Of a DNA stretch of 64,000 nt, positions 1 to 11,884 are shown piece by piece; the first letter of the stretch is position 1, and each line of letters opens with the position of its first letter. Made by a program: the position numbers and the translations under genes. Below the pieces are notes generated by a model. That model worked only from the letters and a program-made list of their open reading frames with translations, did not search any database and was not told the origin of the DNA. Source of the DNA: Microbispora oryzae (GTDB lineage Bacteria > Actinomycetota > Actinomycetes > Streptosporangiales > Streptosporangiaceae); assembly GCF_017896165.1 (NCBI RefSeq), contig NZ_JAFCNB010000001.1, positions 62,001 to 126,000 on the forward strand, in the 5' to 3' direction.

Positions 1-1
1 G

Positions 2-271
2 GTGGCCGTGGTCGTCGGCGGTTTCATCCTGTCGGGGATCACGTTCATGAAGATGGCCGGCGTCGGCCTGGTGATCGCGGTCGCGGTGGACGCCACCGTC
101 GTGCGCGGCCTGCTCGTGCCGGCGACGATGCGCCTGCTCGGGCGGTGGGCCTGGTGGGCCCCGCCGCCGCTGGCGCGGTGGTGGCGCCGCCGCGATCAGG
201 GCGTGGACACCTGCCAGCCGCGCTCGCGCAGGCCCTCGGTGAGCGCGGCGGACGCCTCCGGCTTGACGTAG
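2..271 (+). CDS. MMPL-family transporter, C-terminal fragment (gene enters from the left edge)
   Basis: This is the last 89 codons of a gene that begins outside the window. The visible part has two hydrophobic stretches and the sequence VDATVVRGLLVPATMRLLG followed by WWAP, which is typical of the last transmembrane segments of MmpL/RND-type exporters in actinomycetes. Such proteins export lipids or drugs through the cytoplasmic membrane. The 3' end runs 76 bp into the end of tyrA on the opposite strand, so the two genes overlap tail to tail. The substrate cannot be judged from this fragment. Confidence 0.8.
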   Translation: MAVVVGGFILSGITFMKMAGVGLVIAVAVDATVVRGLLVPATMRLLGRWAWWAPPPLARWWRRRDQGVDTCQPRSRRPSVSAADASGLT

Positions 272-1293
272 AGCTCGGCCACGCCGAGGGGCAGGCCGGG
301 GGCGTGCTCCAGCCTGATGTCCTCGATGTTGACCCCGGTCTCGCCGGCCGCCTGGATGAGACGGGCGAGCTCGCCGGGGCGGTCGCCGATGACCACCTGC
401 ACCACGGCGTAGGTGCGGGCCGGGCCGCCGTGCTTGCCGGGGATCCGGCCGGTCCCGACGACGCCTCGGGACAGCAGGCCGGTGACGTCGTCGAGCGCGG
501 CGGGGTCGCCCGCGAGGGCGCGCAGCGCCCCGGCGACCGCGGACAGGTCGGCCACGAGCGCCTCCAGCACGTCGGCGACCGGTCCGGCGTTGCCCGACAG
601 GATTCCCGTCCACAGCGCCGGATCGCTCGCCGCGATGCGCGTCACGTCGCGCACGCCCTGCCCGGAGAGCCCGAGCGCCGTGTCGGACGCGTCCGCCAGC
701 CGCGCCGCGACGGCGGCGGCGGTCACGTGAGGCGCGTGCGAGACCACCGCGACCGCCCGGTCGTGCTCGGCGGGATCCACCTGGACGGCGTTGCCCCCGC
801 ACAGGCCGATCAGCTCCCGGATCACCGCCACGGCGTGACCGGCGGCCTCGGGGGCCGGGCAGTACGCCCAGGGGCGGCCGAGGAACAGGTCCGCCCGGGC
901 GGCCGCCGGGCCGGACCGCTCACGGCCGGCCAGCGGATGCCCCGCGACATACCTCGACAGGTCGCAGCCGAGCTCCGCCGCCTGCCGCAGGGGCTGCACC
1001 TTGACGCTCGCGACATCGGTGTAGACCGCGGCCGCCTCGCCCTTCTGCAGGTCGAGCAGCTGCTGCGCCACGAACTGCGGCGGCACCGCGATGACCGCGA
1101 CGTCCACCGGCCCGCCGCCCGTCCAGTCCTCCCCCGCGCCCAGCTCCCGGGCGAGCCGCACGGCGGCGGGGTCGCGGTCGGCCAGGAAGACGCGGACGCC
1201 GTGCTCCCGCAGGGCCAGCGCGACGGAGGTGCCTATCAGGCCCGTTCCCACAACGAGCGCGCTGCCGATGGCGGACCTCTCGACGGGAGTCAT
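196..1293 (-). CDS. tyrA: Prephenate dehydrogenase with C-terminal ACT domain
   Basis: TyrA oxidatively decarboxylates prephenate to 4-hydroxyphenylpyruvate in tyrosine synthesis. The 365-residue protein opens with a Rossmann motif (VVGTGLIGTSVALAL, about residues 14-28). It then has the dehydrogenase helical core with GHPLAGRERSG, where the His is the conserved substrate-site residue, and ends in an ACT domain (about 290-365, beginning TYAVVQVVIGDRPGELARL) that probably senses tyrosine. It lies downstream of aroH on the same strand, so chorismate mutase and prephenate dehydrogenase, which act in sequence, are neighbours. In many actinomycetes cmk and der follow tyrA; here an MMPL gene converges instead. 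Confidence 0.95.
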   Translation of the reverse strand: MTPVERSAIGSALVVGTGLIGTSVALALREHGVRVFLADRDPAAVRLARELGAGEDWTGGGPVDVAVIAVPPQFVAQQLLDLQKGEAAAVYTDVASVKVQPLRQAAELGCDLSRYVAGHPLAGRERSGPAAARADLFLGRPWAYCPAPEAAGHAVAVIRELIGLCGGNAVQVDPAEHDRAVAVVSHAPHVTAAAVAARLADASDTALGLSGQGVRDVTRIAASDPALWTGILSGNAGPVADVLEALVADLSAVAGALRALAGDPAALDDVTGLLSRGVVGTGRIPGKHGGPARTYAVVQVVIGDRPGELARLIQAAGETGVNIEDIRLEHAPGLPLGVAELYVKPEASAALTEGLRERGWQVSTP

Positions 1294-1419
1294 CGTGATC
1301 TTCCTACCGTGCCGTCTCTCGTCCCGTCCGGCCGGGACGCCGGGCGGGTCATGCTGGTGATCGCGCTGCCGACCGTATCGCGGCCCGATGTCGCGTGCGA
1401 TATCCCGCCGTCCGGCGCG

Positions 1420-1779
1420 CTACTGGGCGATGTCGACGCGGAGCGCCGTGGCGCCCCGCAGGTAGACGTGCTGGATCTCCTGCCGGGGCCGGTCCGTCGC
1501 GACGTGGGCCATCAGACGGACCACGCGCGGCAGCGCTCCCGGCACATCGATCTCGGACGCGCACAGCAGCGGGACGTCGTGGAAGCCCAGCTTGCGCGCC
1601 GCCAGAGCGGGGAACTCGGCGGTGAGGTCCGGCGTGGCCGTGAAGATGACGCTGATGACGTCGTCGGTGGTGAGGTTGTTCCGCTCCATCACCTCGCTCA
1701 TCAGCTCGGTCGTACCGGCGAGGACCGCGTCTCGATCGTTGCCGTCGACCTGGATCGCCCCACGAATCGCCCTCACCAT
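1420..1779 (-). CDS. aroH: Chorismate mutase, AroH class
   Basis: Monofunctional chorismate mutase (119 aa) of the Bacillus AroH trimeric type, which converts chorismate to prephenate. The active-site residues known from the Bacillus enzyme have clear equivalents: Arg6 in VRAIRGA, Cys73 and Glu76 in LLCASEID, Arg88, and Tyr106 in HVYLRGA. The start is supported by a ribosome-binding site (AAGGAG) just upstream. It lies between rluB and tyrA on the same strand, with about 100 bp upstream that could hold its own promoter. Confidence 0.95.
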   Translation of the reverse strand: MVRAIRGAIQVDGNDRDAVLAGTTELMSEVMERNNLTTDDVISVIFTATPDLTAEFPALAARKLGFHDVPLLCASEIDVPGALPRVVRLMAHVATDRPRQEIQHVYLRGATALRVDIAQ

Positions 1780-1882
1780 GTCGCTCTCCTTACTTCCCGT
1801 ACGAGGGGCGGGCGGCCGTTATGCCCACCTCTGTGGCATTTCAGCCAGTATGCCCGACCCTCATACTTTACGTGGATCAAGG

Positions 1883-3796
1883 TCAGAGACCGACCGCGGC
1901 GTACAGCTCCCCGACCTCCTGCACCGTGAGCGTGCGCGCCGTGCCCGGCTTGAGCCTGCCGAGCTTGACCGGTCCGAACTCGATCCGGGCCAGGTCGATC
2001 ACCCGGTGGCCGACGGCCTCCATCAGCCGCCTGACGATGTGCTTGCGCCCCTCGTGCAGCACGATCTCGACCAGCGCCTGCTGGCCGTGCTCCTGGACGA
2101 CGCGGAACTCGTCGACCTTGGCCAGGCCGTCCTCCAGCTCGATCCCCTTGCGCAGCACCCGGTGCAGGTCGCGCGGGATCGGTCCGGGCACCTTGGCCCA
2201 GTATTTCTTCTGGACGCCGTAGCTCGGGTGGGTCAGCCGGTGGGCCAGCTCGCCGTCGTTGGTGAACAGCAGGAGTCCCTCGGTCTCGGTGTCCAGCCGT
2301 CCGACGTGGAACAGCCGCGGCGCGAGATCCTGGACGTAGTCGTGCAGGGAGGGACGGCCCTCCGGGTCGTCCATCGTGCTCACCACGCCGATCGGCTTGT
2401 TCAGCGCGAAGTAAACGGTCTCCGGCGACGTCGGGATCCGCCGGTCGTCCACCCGGATGACCTGCTTGACCGGGTCGACCCGGGCCCCGAACCGGCGGAC
2501 CACCTGGCCGTCGACGCTGACGCGGCCGGCGCCGATCATCTCCTCGCAGGCCCGGCGGCTGGCGATGCCCGCGTGCGCGAGGACCTTCTGCAGCCGCTCG
2601 CCGTCCGGCACCTCGGTGGTGTCGCGCTCGTCGGTGTAGTTCTCGTCGTAGAAGTCCGGGTCGCGGAGGGGCTGGCGGGACGTCTTGAACGGGTTCTCCG
2701 CCGGGGCGCCCGAGTCGCGCCGGGGGCCGGAGTCGCGGGCCACCGGAGCGCGCCGCGCGCCGGTGTCGCGGGCACCCGCCGCGCCGCCGGGCCCGCGCCG
2801 CGCGCCGTCCCGGCCGAAGCGGGACCGGGCGCCGCCGCGCTCAGCGCGCATACCGCCGCGCTCCGGGTAGTCGCGGTCGCCGCCGCCGATGCGGCCGATC
2901 GTGCGCACCTCGTCGCGGCCGTCTCCCTGCCTCGCGCCGCCGCGAGCTCCGCCGCCGTAGCCGCCGGGAGAGCGGCGGTCGCCGCGGTCCGCCCGGTAGT
3001 CGCGCCGGTCGCCGTCACGGCCGGAGTCGCGCCCGAAGCCACGGCCGGAGTCACGACCCGAGTCGCGGCCGGAATCACGGTCACGGCTGGGGCCCCGGCC
3101 GAAGTCACGGCTGGAGTCACGGCCGGCGCCACGGCCGGAATCACGGCCGAAATCACGGTCCCGGCCGGGCTCGCCCCCGCGACCGGAGTCGCGTGCGGCG
3201 TCTCGGCCGGACGCGCGGCTCTCCTCGGGCCGCCCGTATCGGCCGCGGGAACCCGCGCGATCGGCCCGGAAGGCGGCGCGGTCGTCGTCGCGCCCGAAGG
3301 AACCGAAGCCGCGCCCGGAACCGGAGCCGGGCCGCGAGCCCGAGTCGCGCCGGGGACCGGAGTCGCGGCCGGAGCCGAAGTCACGCCGGGGACCGGAGTC
3401 GCGGCCGAACGAGCCGGCGGAGCCACGGGACGGCCGTTCGTCGCCGCCGCGGCGCGCGGGGCCCCGGTCGGCGTCGCGGCCGCGGTCGCGACTGCGGTCG
3501 GGACCGCGCTCAGGACCCCTGTCGGGGCCACGGTCGGGCCCGCGGTCACGGCCGCGGGGGGCCGCGCCGTCATCGTCCCGGTATCCCCGGGACGGCCGTG
3601 AGTCGGCCCGGAAGGACCTGCCCTCTCCGTACCCGGACCGGGATCCCGCATCGCGGGAGCCGTCCCGCCGGTCGCTCTGGAAACGCCGGCCGCCGCCCGA
3701 TCCCCCACGGGATCCTCGGGGGCCCGCGCCCTGCTGACCGGTGCTCCGGCTCCGACCGCGTCCCTCACCGGACGGGGTGCCACGCCTGCTGTTCAC
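1883..3796 (-). CDS. rluB: 23S rRNA pseudouridine synthase (RluB/RsuA family) with very long disordered N-terminus
   Basis: The catalytic part is ordinary. It has an S4 RNA-binding domain (about residues 395-445, ERLQKVLAHAGIASRRACEE) and a pseudouridine synthase domain with the catalytic Asp502 in GRLDTETEGLLLFTNDG. The first roughly 385 residues are highly unusual: almost only Arg, Gly, Asp, Ser and Pro, with reiterated GRDS/GRDR-like tetrapeptides encoded by 12-bp DNA repeats. This tail resembles an RGG-type RNA-binding disordered region and more than doubles the protein (637 aa against about 250). The GTG start overlaps the scpB stop as GTGA, so translation is probably coupled. Confidence 0.93.
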   Translation of the reverse strand: MNSRRGTPSGEGRGRSRSTGQQGAGPRGSRGGSGGGRRFQSDRRDGSRDAGSRSGYGEGRSFRADSRPSRGYRDDDGAAPRGRDRGPDRGPDRGPERGPDRSRDRGRDADRGPARRGGDERPSRGSAGSFGRDSGPRRDFGSGRDSGPRRDSGSRPGSGSGRGFGSFGRDDDRAAFRADRAGSRGRYGRPEESRASGRDAARDSGRGGEPGRDRDFGRDSGRGAGRDSSRDFGRGPSRDRDSGRDSGRDSGRGFGRDSGRDGDRRDYRADRGDRRSPGGYGGGARGGARQGDGRDEVRTIGRIGGGDRDYPERGGMRAERGGARSRFGRDGARRGPGGAAGARDTGARRAPVARDSGPRRDSGAPAENPFKTSRQPLRDPDFYDENYTDERDTTEVPDGERLQKVLAHAGIASRRACEEMIGAGRVSVDGQVVRRFGARVDPVKQVIRVDDRRIPTSPETVYFALNKPIGVVSTMDDPEGRPSLHDYVQDLAPRLFHVGRLDTETEGLLLFTNDGELAHRLTHPSYGVQKKYWAKVPGPIPRDLHRVLRKGIELEDGLAKVDEFRVVQEHGQQALVEIVLHEGRKHIVRRLMEAVGHRVIDLARIEFGPVKLGRLKPGTARTLTVQEVGELYAAVGL

Positions 3797-4512
3797 TGCT
3801 TCTCCTCAAGGTTTTCCACGTCATCCGGGAGGAAGGGGGCGAGCTCGGGGAGCTCGTCTACGCTCCGCAGCCCCAGTCTCTCCAGGAAGTAACTCGTCGT
3901 CCGGTAGAGCAACGCCTGGCTCTCCGGGTCGGTGCCGGCCTCCTCGACCAGCCCTCGCGCGAGCAGCGTCCGCATGACGCCGTCGCTGTTCACTCCACGT
4001 ACCGCCGCCACCCGGGCCCGGCTGACCGGCTGCCGGTAGGCGACCACCGCCAGGGTCTCCAGCGCGGCCTGGGTGAGCCGTGCCTGCTGGCCGTCCCGGA
4101 CGAAACGCTCCACGAGTGGAGCGCACTCCGCCCTGGTGTAGAAACGCCAGCCACCTGCCACCTCTCGCAGGTCGAAACCCCGCCCCGCGAGGGTGTATTC
4201 CTGCGCCAGCTCGCGGAGGACGGCCGCGACCTCCGCCGTGGGCCGTTCCAGGACCTGGGCGAGAGTGATCTCGGCCACCGGTTCGTCCACGATCATCAAA
4301 ATGGCCTCGATCGCGGCGGAGAGCGACGGCGACGCCTCCTCCGGCCCGGCGTCCTCCAGCACAGGAGGCTCCGGCACGCGGGCTTCCGGCACAGAGGTCT
4401 CCGGCCCGAGGGTCTCGGGCACAGGGGTCTTCAGCACAGGGGTCTTCAGCACAGGGCTCTCCGGCACGCGGGGTTCCGGCACGGCCATGTCCGGCCCGTC
4501 GCTGCGTTCCAT
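3793..4512 (-). CDS. scpB: Condensin accessory subunit ScpB
   Basis: ScpB is a winged-helix partner of ScpA and SMC in the bacterial condensin that compacts and segregates the chromosome. The conserved part starts near residue 62 (SLSAAIEAILMIVDEPV) and includes the hallmark LTQAALETLAVVAYRQPVSRA. The first 60 residues are a Pro/Val/Glu/Thr repeat of about 5 residues (VPEPRVPESPVLKTP-like) encoded by 15-bp DNA repeats, and are probably disordered. It is followed by rluB with a 4-base overlap and preceded by scpA (47-bp gap). An ATG start with an upstream GAGGAG fits. Confidence 0.93.
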   Translation of the reverse strand: MERSDGPDMAVPEPRVPESPVLKTPVLKTPVPETLGPETSVPEARVPEPPVLEDAGPEEASPSLSAAIEAILMIVDEPVAEITLAQVLERPTAEVAAVLRELAQEYTLAGRGFDLREVAGGWRFYTRAECAPLVERFVRDGQQARLTQAALETLAVVAYRQPVSRARVAAVRGVNSDGVMRTLLARGLVEEAGTDPESQALLYRTTSYFLERLGLRSVDELPELAPFLPDDVENLEEKQ

Positions 4513-4559
4513 CGCTCCTCGCTCGTCCTGTCGGCCGTCCGGCTCCCGGCGGGACGACG

Positions 4560-5480
4560 TCAGCCGGCGGTCCCGGCCACGCGCCCGGTCGTTCCGGTGC
4601 CGCCGCCGTCATCGGGCCCGGTGCCGCCGGTGCCGTCCCTGGGTGCCCGGCTCTCCGCCGCGCCGGCGTCGTAGTCGTCTCCAACGTTCACGTCGCCGTC
4701 CGCCGCGCCCGTCCAGGTGACGTACAGGTCGCCCAGCGGCTCGATCTGCTCGAAGGTGACCGCGGACTCCCGGAACAGCTCCAGAACGGCCAGGAACCGG
4801 GCCACGATCTCGAACGTGCCCGCGCAGTCGGCGGTCAGCGTCCGGAAGGTCGCCGTGTGAAGCCGCCTCAGCCGCTCCACAAGGATAGCGGCTTGCTCGC
4901 GGACGCTGGCGAGCGGTTGATAGATGTGGGAGACCGAGACGGACGGCGGCGCCTTGGGAGTGAAGGCCCTGGCGGCGATCTTCGCGAGCTGCTCGGGGCC
5001 GATGCCGAGCACCAGCTCGGGCAGCAGGTCCGCGAACCGCTTCTCCATCGGCACCGATCGGGGGAAACGCCGGGCCTCCTCGGCCATCCGCCCGGAGAAG
5101 ATCTTCGCGACCTCCTTGTACGCCCGATACTGGAGCAACCGGGCGAAGAGCAGATCACGCGCCTCCAGGAGGGCCAGATCCTCCTCGTCCTCCACCTCGC
5201 CGGTCGGCAGCAGCCGGGCCGCCTTGAGGTCGAGCAGCGTCGCCGCGACCAGCAGGAAGTGGCTCGTCTGGTCGAGGTCCCACTCCGGGCCGCGGGCGCG
5301 GATGTAGGCGATGAACTCGTCGGTGACCTTGTGCAGGGACACCTCGGTGATGTCCAGCTTGTGCTTGGAGATCAGACCGAGGAGCAGGTCGAAGGGGCCC
5401 TCGAAGACGTCCAGGTGGACCTGGAAGCCGCCCCGGGCGCCCTGATCCTGCTCGGCCGTCTGCTCCGTCACGCCTGCCAT
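4560..5480 (-). CDS. scpA: Condensin kleisin subunit ScpA
   Basis: ScpA bridges the SMC ATPase heads and binds ScpB. The family signature FEGPFDLLLGLISKHKLDITEVSL sits near the N-terminus and the rest is the usual kleisin alpha-helical body. I chose the ATG at 5480 (MAGVTEQTAEQ; 306 aa), preceded by GGTGGAGG, over a TTG 39 bases upstream that would add a non-conserved Arg-rich stretch. It sits between parA and scpB, the standard actinobacterial segregation cluster. The C-terminal tail is Gly/Thr/Asp-rich. Confidence 0.93.
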   Translation of the reverse strand: MAGVTEQTAEQDQGARGGFQVHLDVFEGPFDLLLGLISKHKLDITEVSLHKVTDEFIAYIRARGPEWDLDQTSHFLLVAATLLDLKAARLLPTGEVEDEEDLALLEARDLLFARLLQYRAYKEVAKIFSGRMAEEARRFPRSVPMEKRFADLLPELVLGIGPEQLAKIAARAFTPKAPPSVSVSHIYQPLASVREQAAILVERLRRLHTATFRTLTADCAGTFEIVARFLAVLELFRESAVTFEQIEPLGDLYVTWTGAADGDVNVGDDYDAGAAESRAPRDGTGGTGPDDGGGTGTTGRVAGTAG

Positions 5481-5535
5481 TGTCCTCCACCCGCGGGCAC
5501 GCCGCCCGGCCCGCGACAAACGCGGGGCATATCGG

Positions 5536-6432
5536 TCAGACCCGGGAAGGCCACCTGGCGAGCAGTTCGCGCGCCAGCTCGCGGTAGGCGGTGGCGCCCA
5601 TCGAAGCCGGGTCGAACTGAGTGATCGGCTCTCCGGCGAGCGTGGCGTCGGGGAAACGCACGGTCCGGTTGATGACGGTGTGGAAGACCTTGTCGCCGAA
5701 GCCCTGCATGATCGTCTGGAGCACTTCCCGGGCGTGCAGCGTGCGTGGGTCGTACATCGTGGCGAGCAGCCCGTCGATCTCCAGGCCCTTGTTGAGCCGC
5801 TCCTGGACCTTGCCGATCGACTCCATGAGCAGCGCCACGCCGCGCAGCGCGAAGAACTCGCACTCCAGCGGGATGATCACGCTCTCCGCGCAGGTCAGCG
5901 CGTTGACCGTGAGCAGGCCGAGCGACGGCTGGCAGTCGATCAGGCAGATGTCGTAGTGCGGCAGCAGGGGCTCAAGCGCCCGCTGCAGCGCGTACTCCCT
6001 GGCCACCTCGTTGACGAGCCTGATCTCCGCACCGGACAGGAAGATGTTGCTCGGCAGCAGGTCCATGCCCTCGACGGTGGTGTCGAGCAGGACGTCCTCG
6101 ACGGTGACGTCGGGCTCCTCCATGAGAAGCTCGTAGACGGTGGACTCAAGCGGCCGGGGGTCGATGCCGAGGCCGACGGACAGCGCACCTTGAGGGTCGA
6201 AGTCGACGAGCAGGACCTTCTGCCCCACCTCGGCCAGCGCCGCGCCCAGGTTGATCGTGGTCGTCGTCTTGCCGACGCCGCCCTTCTGGTTGACCATGGC
6301 GACGACGCGGGCGGGCCCGTGCGTCGAGGGTGGCGTGGGCTCGGGGAACACCGGACGGGGACGGCCCGTGGGCCCGATCGCACCGGCGGGGGTGCCCCCG
6401 GTCCACGTCGTCCCCTCTGTGGTGGCAGTCAC
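5536..6432 (-). CDS. ParA/Soj-family chromosome-partitioning ATPase
   Basis: Deviant Walker-A ATPase (298 aa). Residues 43-60 read VVAMVNQKGGVGKTTTTI, with the signature KGGVGKTTT, and are followed by LVDFDPQGALSVGLG and LIDCQPSLGLLTVNAL. About 40 Pro/Thr/Gly residues precede the ATPase fold. No parB and no parS site (TGTTTCACGTGAAACA) is seen nearby, so this is probably the scpAB-linked ParA paralogue rather than the origin-proximal Soj. The GTG start has GGGAGG about 10 bases upstream. It probably helps position or load segregation machinery together with scpAB. Confidence 0.9.
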   Translation of the reverse strand: MTATTEGTTWTGGTPAGAIGPTGRPRPVFPEPTPPSTHGPARVVAMVNQKGGVGKTTTTINLGAALAEVGQKVLLVDFDPQGALSVGLGIDPRPLESTVYELLMEEPDVTVEDVLLDTTVEGMDLLPSNIFLSGAEIRLVNEVAREYALQRALEPLLPHYDICLIDCQPSLGLLTVNALTCAESVIIPLECEFFALRGVALLMESIGKVQERLNKGLEIDGLLATMYDPRTLHAREVLQTIMQGFGDKVFHTVINRTVRFPDATLAGEPITQFDPASMGATAYRELARELLARWPSRV

Positions 6433-6588
6433 CTTGTTGGTCCTCCCTGACGCCTCGAACCTGATCGAATGTAAAGGTTAGGCACCTGTGCGGCAAGGCG
6501 GCACGCCCAAACCCCACGAGTTCCGGCCTCCCGGGAGTGGGCGCGGGGGGCCGTCGCCACCCCCGGGGCGGGTCTCTCGGCGTCCCCG

Positions 6589-7578
6589 TCAGTGGAGGGC
6601 ACGGGGATGGGCCGCCGCGTAGACCTCGCGGAGCCTGTCGACCGTCACCAGGGTGTACACCTGCGTGGTGGTCACCGAGGCATGGCCGAGCAACTCCTGG
6701 ACAACCCTAACGTCGGCGCCTCCGTCCAGGAGGTGGGTTGCGAACGAATGCCGCAACATATGCGGTGAAACACCGGAAAGTCCGGCGCGTTCCGCGGCGG
6801 CCTGCAGGACCTCCCACGCGCCCTGACGGGTCAGCCGGCCGCCCCTGGCGTTGAGGAACAGCGCGGGCGTCCCGCGTCCGTGCGCGGCGAGCTGTGGCCT
6901 CGCCCGGACGAGGTACGCGTCGAGGGCGTCGTGGGCGAACCGGCCGAGCGGGACGACGCGGGTCCGGCCGCCCTTGCCGCGTAGCCGTACCTGGTCGTGG
7001 GCCGGTCCGGGACCGTGTCCGAGCCCCTGACCGTGATTAGGACTGGAACCGGGCTCGTGACCGTGACCGGGCCCGGCGGACGACGCGCCGGTGGGGACGT
7101 CGTCGACGGCCAGCCCGACGGCCTCCGAGATGCGGGCCCCCGTGCCGTAGAGGACCTCGAGCAGCGCCCGGTTACGCAGGGCGAGCGGGGAGTCCTCAGG
7201 CCCGCAGGCGGCGATCAGCCGTTCCACCTCGGCGACGGTGATCGCCTTGGGCAGCCGCCGCAGGTGGCGCGGCGGCCGGACCTCGTGGGCCGGGTCGTGC
7301 CCGGCGACGCCCTCACGCAGGGCGAACCGGTGCAGCCCGCGGACGGCCGACACGGCCCGCGCGGCCGAGCTCGCGACCAGCGCCGGGTGCTCCTCGTCGC
7401 CCTCACGCAGGGCGGCCAGGAAGGCGACGACGTCCGACTCCCCCACCTGCGCGAGCGTGCTGAGACCACGCCCGCGCAGATGCTGCATGTATCGGCGCAG
7501 GTCACGCCGGTAGGAGGCGAGCGTGTTGGCAGACAGCCCCCGCTCCACCGCCAGATGGGCGAGGTAGCTGGACAGCAC
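6589..7578 (-). CDS. xerD: Tyrosine recombinase XerD with a His/Gly-rich insertion
   Basis: XerD resolves chromosome dimers at dif with XerC. The N-terminal core-binding domain (about 1-100) and the catalytic domain are complete: Arg149 in GTGARISE, Lys202 in RGKGGRTR, His273 and Arg276 in [12 protein letters not shown], His299 in [13 protein letters not shown], and nucleophile Tyr308. Residues 163-195 are a Gly/His/Pro/Ser-rich insert in the beta-hairpin just before the catalytic Lys, absent from standard XerD. The GTG at 7578 is the first ordinary start after an in-frame stop and has only a weak ribosome-binding site, so the exact start is uncertain. The NUDIX gene ends 35 bp upstream. Confidence 0.93.
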   Translation of the reverse strand: MLSSYLAHLAVERGLSANTLASYRRDLRRYMQHLRGRGLSTLAQVGESDVVAFLAALREGDEEHPALVASSAARAVSAVRGLHRFALREGVAGHDPAHEVRPPRHLRRLPKAITVAEVERLIAACGPEDSPLALRNRALLEVLYGTGARISEAVGLAVDDVPTGASSAGPGHGHEPGSSPNHGQGLGHGPGPAHDQVRLRGKGGRTRVVPLGRFAHDALDAYLVRARPQLAAHGRGTPALFLNARGGRLTRQGAWEVLQAAAERAGLSGVSPHMLRHSFATHLLDGGADVRVVQELLGHASVTTTQVYTLVTVDRLREVYAAAHPRALH

Positions 7579-7613
7579 CGCCTCGGGCTCGCTCAGGACG
7601 TCCCCCTACGGAA

Positions 7614-10984
<3,371 letters not shown>

Positions 10985-11051
10985 CGGTCGCGGTCGTGAG
11001 TTCCTCGGGGACTCGCGCCGCTCCATCCAGTGGGACCGGCTTCGATCGCGA

Positions 11052-11816
11052 TCAGGGTGCCGACGGAGGTTGGGTGCATGGCGTCGCGGAGGGCAGGCGG
11101 CCCGCCCGGTAGGCGGCCGGCGATACTCCCATGAGCGTGTGGAAGTCGGCCGTCATGTGGGATTGGTCGTAGTAGCCGGCTTCCGAGGCGACTTCCGCCC
11201 ATTTCGCGGTGCCCGCCCCGGCCAGCACGGTGCGAACGCGCTGGATGCGGGCGAAGTGCTTGGGCGGCAGGCCGACCCGGTCGGTGAACACGTCCCGGAG
11301 GTGGCGTTCGCTGACCGACAATCGTCTGGCGAGCGTGGCGACCCGTTCGCCGGTGGTGGACATCAGCTCGACGGCCTGGCGGAGCAGCAGGTCGCGTGCG
11401 TCCGCGCCGTCACGCAGGCTTTCGAGCAGCACGTCCTCGATGCCGTGAAGGATCCGGTCGGGTCTGGTCAGCTCGCCCAGCCGGTGTTCGAGGCGGGCGG
11501 CGCGATCGCCCCACAGGTCGGTGAGTGGGACGGCTTGGTCCCGCAGCTCGCTGACCGGGATCCCGAACACCGGCCTGGCCGCACCGGGACGCAGCCGGAC
11601 CCTGATGCACATCCGCAGTTCCTTGCCGGGATGGTAGGAGGCACGGCTACGCGGGCCAACCACGCGTAGGTCGCCGTTCCTCGTCCCGGTCCTGCGATAG
11701 ACCAGTGCCGTGGCGGCGTCGGGCAGGCGCACCAGTGGCAGAGCGCTGTCGGGCCGCATCAGCGTCACATCCGCGACCCACGGCCGGAGAGCGGGCATCG
11801 GGATCACCGCGTCCAC
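11052..11816 (-). CDS. AraC-family transcriptional regulator
   Basis: 254 residues. A poorly conserved N-terminal sensing domain is followed by a two-helix-turn-helix AraC DNA-binding domain (about residues 155-240), recognised by RRLSVSERHLRDVFTDRVGLPPK and the second helix AGYYDQSHMTADFHTLMGVSP. It is divergently oriented from the NmrA-like oxidoreductase, with 68 bp between them, so it is likely to control that gene and itself. The inducer is unknown. Confidence 0.9.
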   Translation of the reverse strand: MDAVIPMPALRPWVADVTLMRPDSALPLVRLPDAATALVYRRTGTRNGDLRVVGPRSRASYHPGKELRMCIRVRLRPGAARPVFGIPVSELRDQAVPLTDLWGDRAARLEHRLGELTRPDRILHGIEDVLLESLRDGADARDLLLRQAVELMSTTGERVATLARRLSVSERHLRDVFTDRVGLPPKHFARIQRVRTVLAGAGTAKWAEVASEAGYYDQSHMTADFHTLMGVSPAAYRAGRLPSATPCTQPPSAP

Positions 11817-11884
11817 GCCGTCACTCTACGAGCTTGCCGGTTTTTCCTATATCCGCAGGGCAGCGGGGTAGCAGAGTGCTCGGC

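Noticed and set aside
5481-5519. TTG start for scpA extending the protein by 13 residues
   Set aside because: The added residues are not conserved and the ATG at 5480 has a better ribosome-binding site.
6589-7578. Integrated mobile element, because of the tyrosine recombinase
   Set aside because: Sequence and operon context are those of housekeeping XerD; no attachment repeats, excisionase or phage genes are seen.
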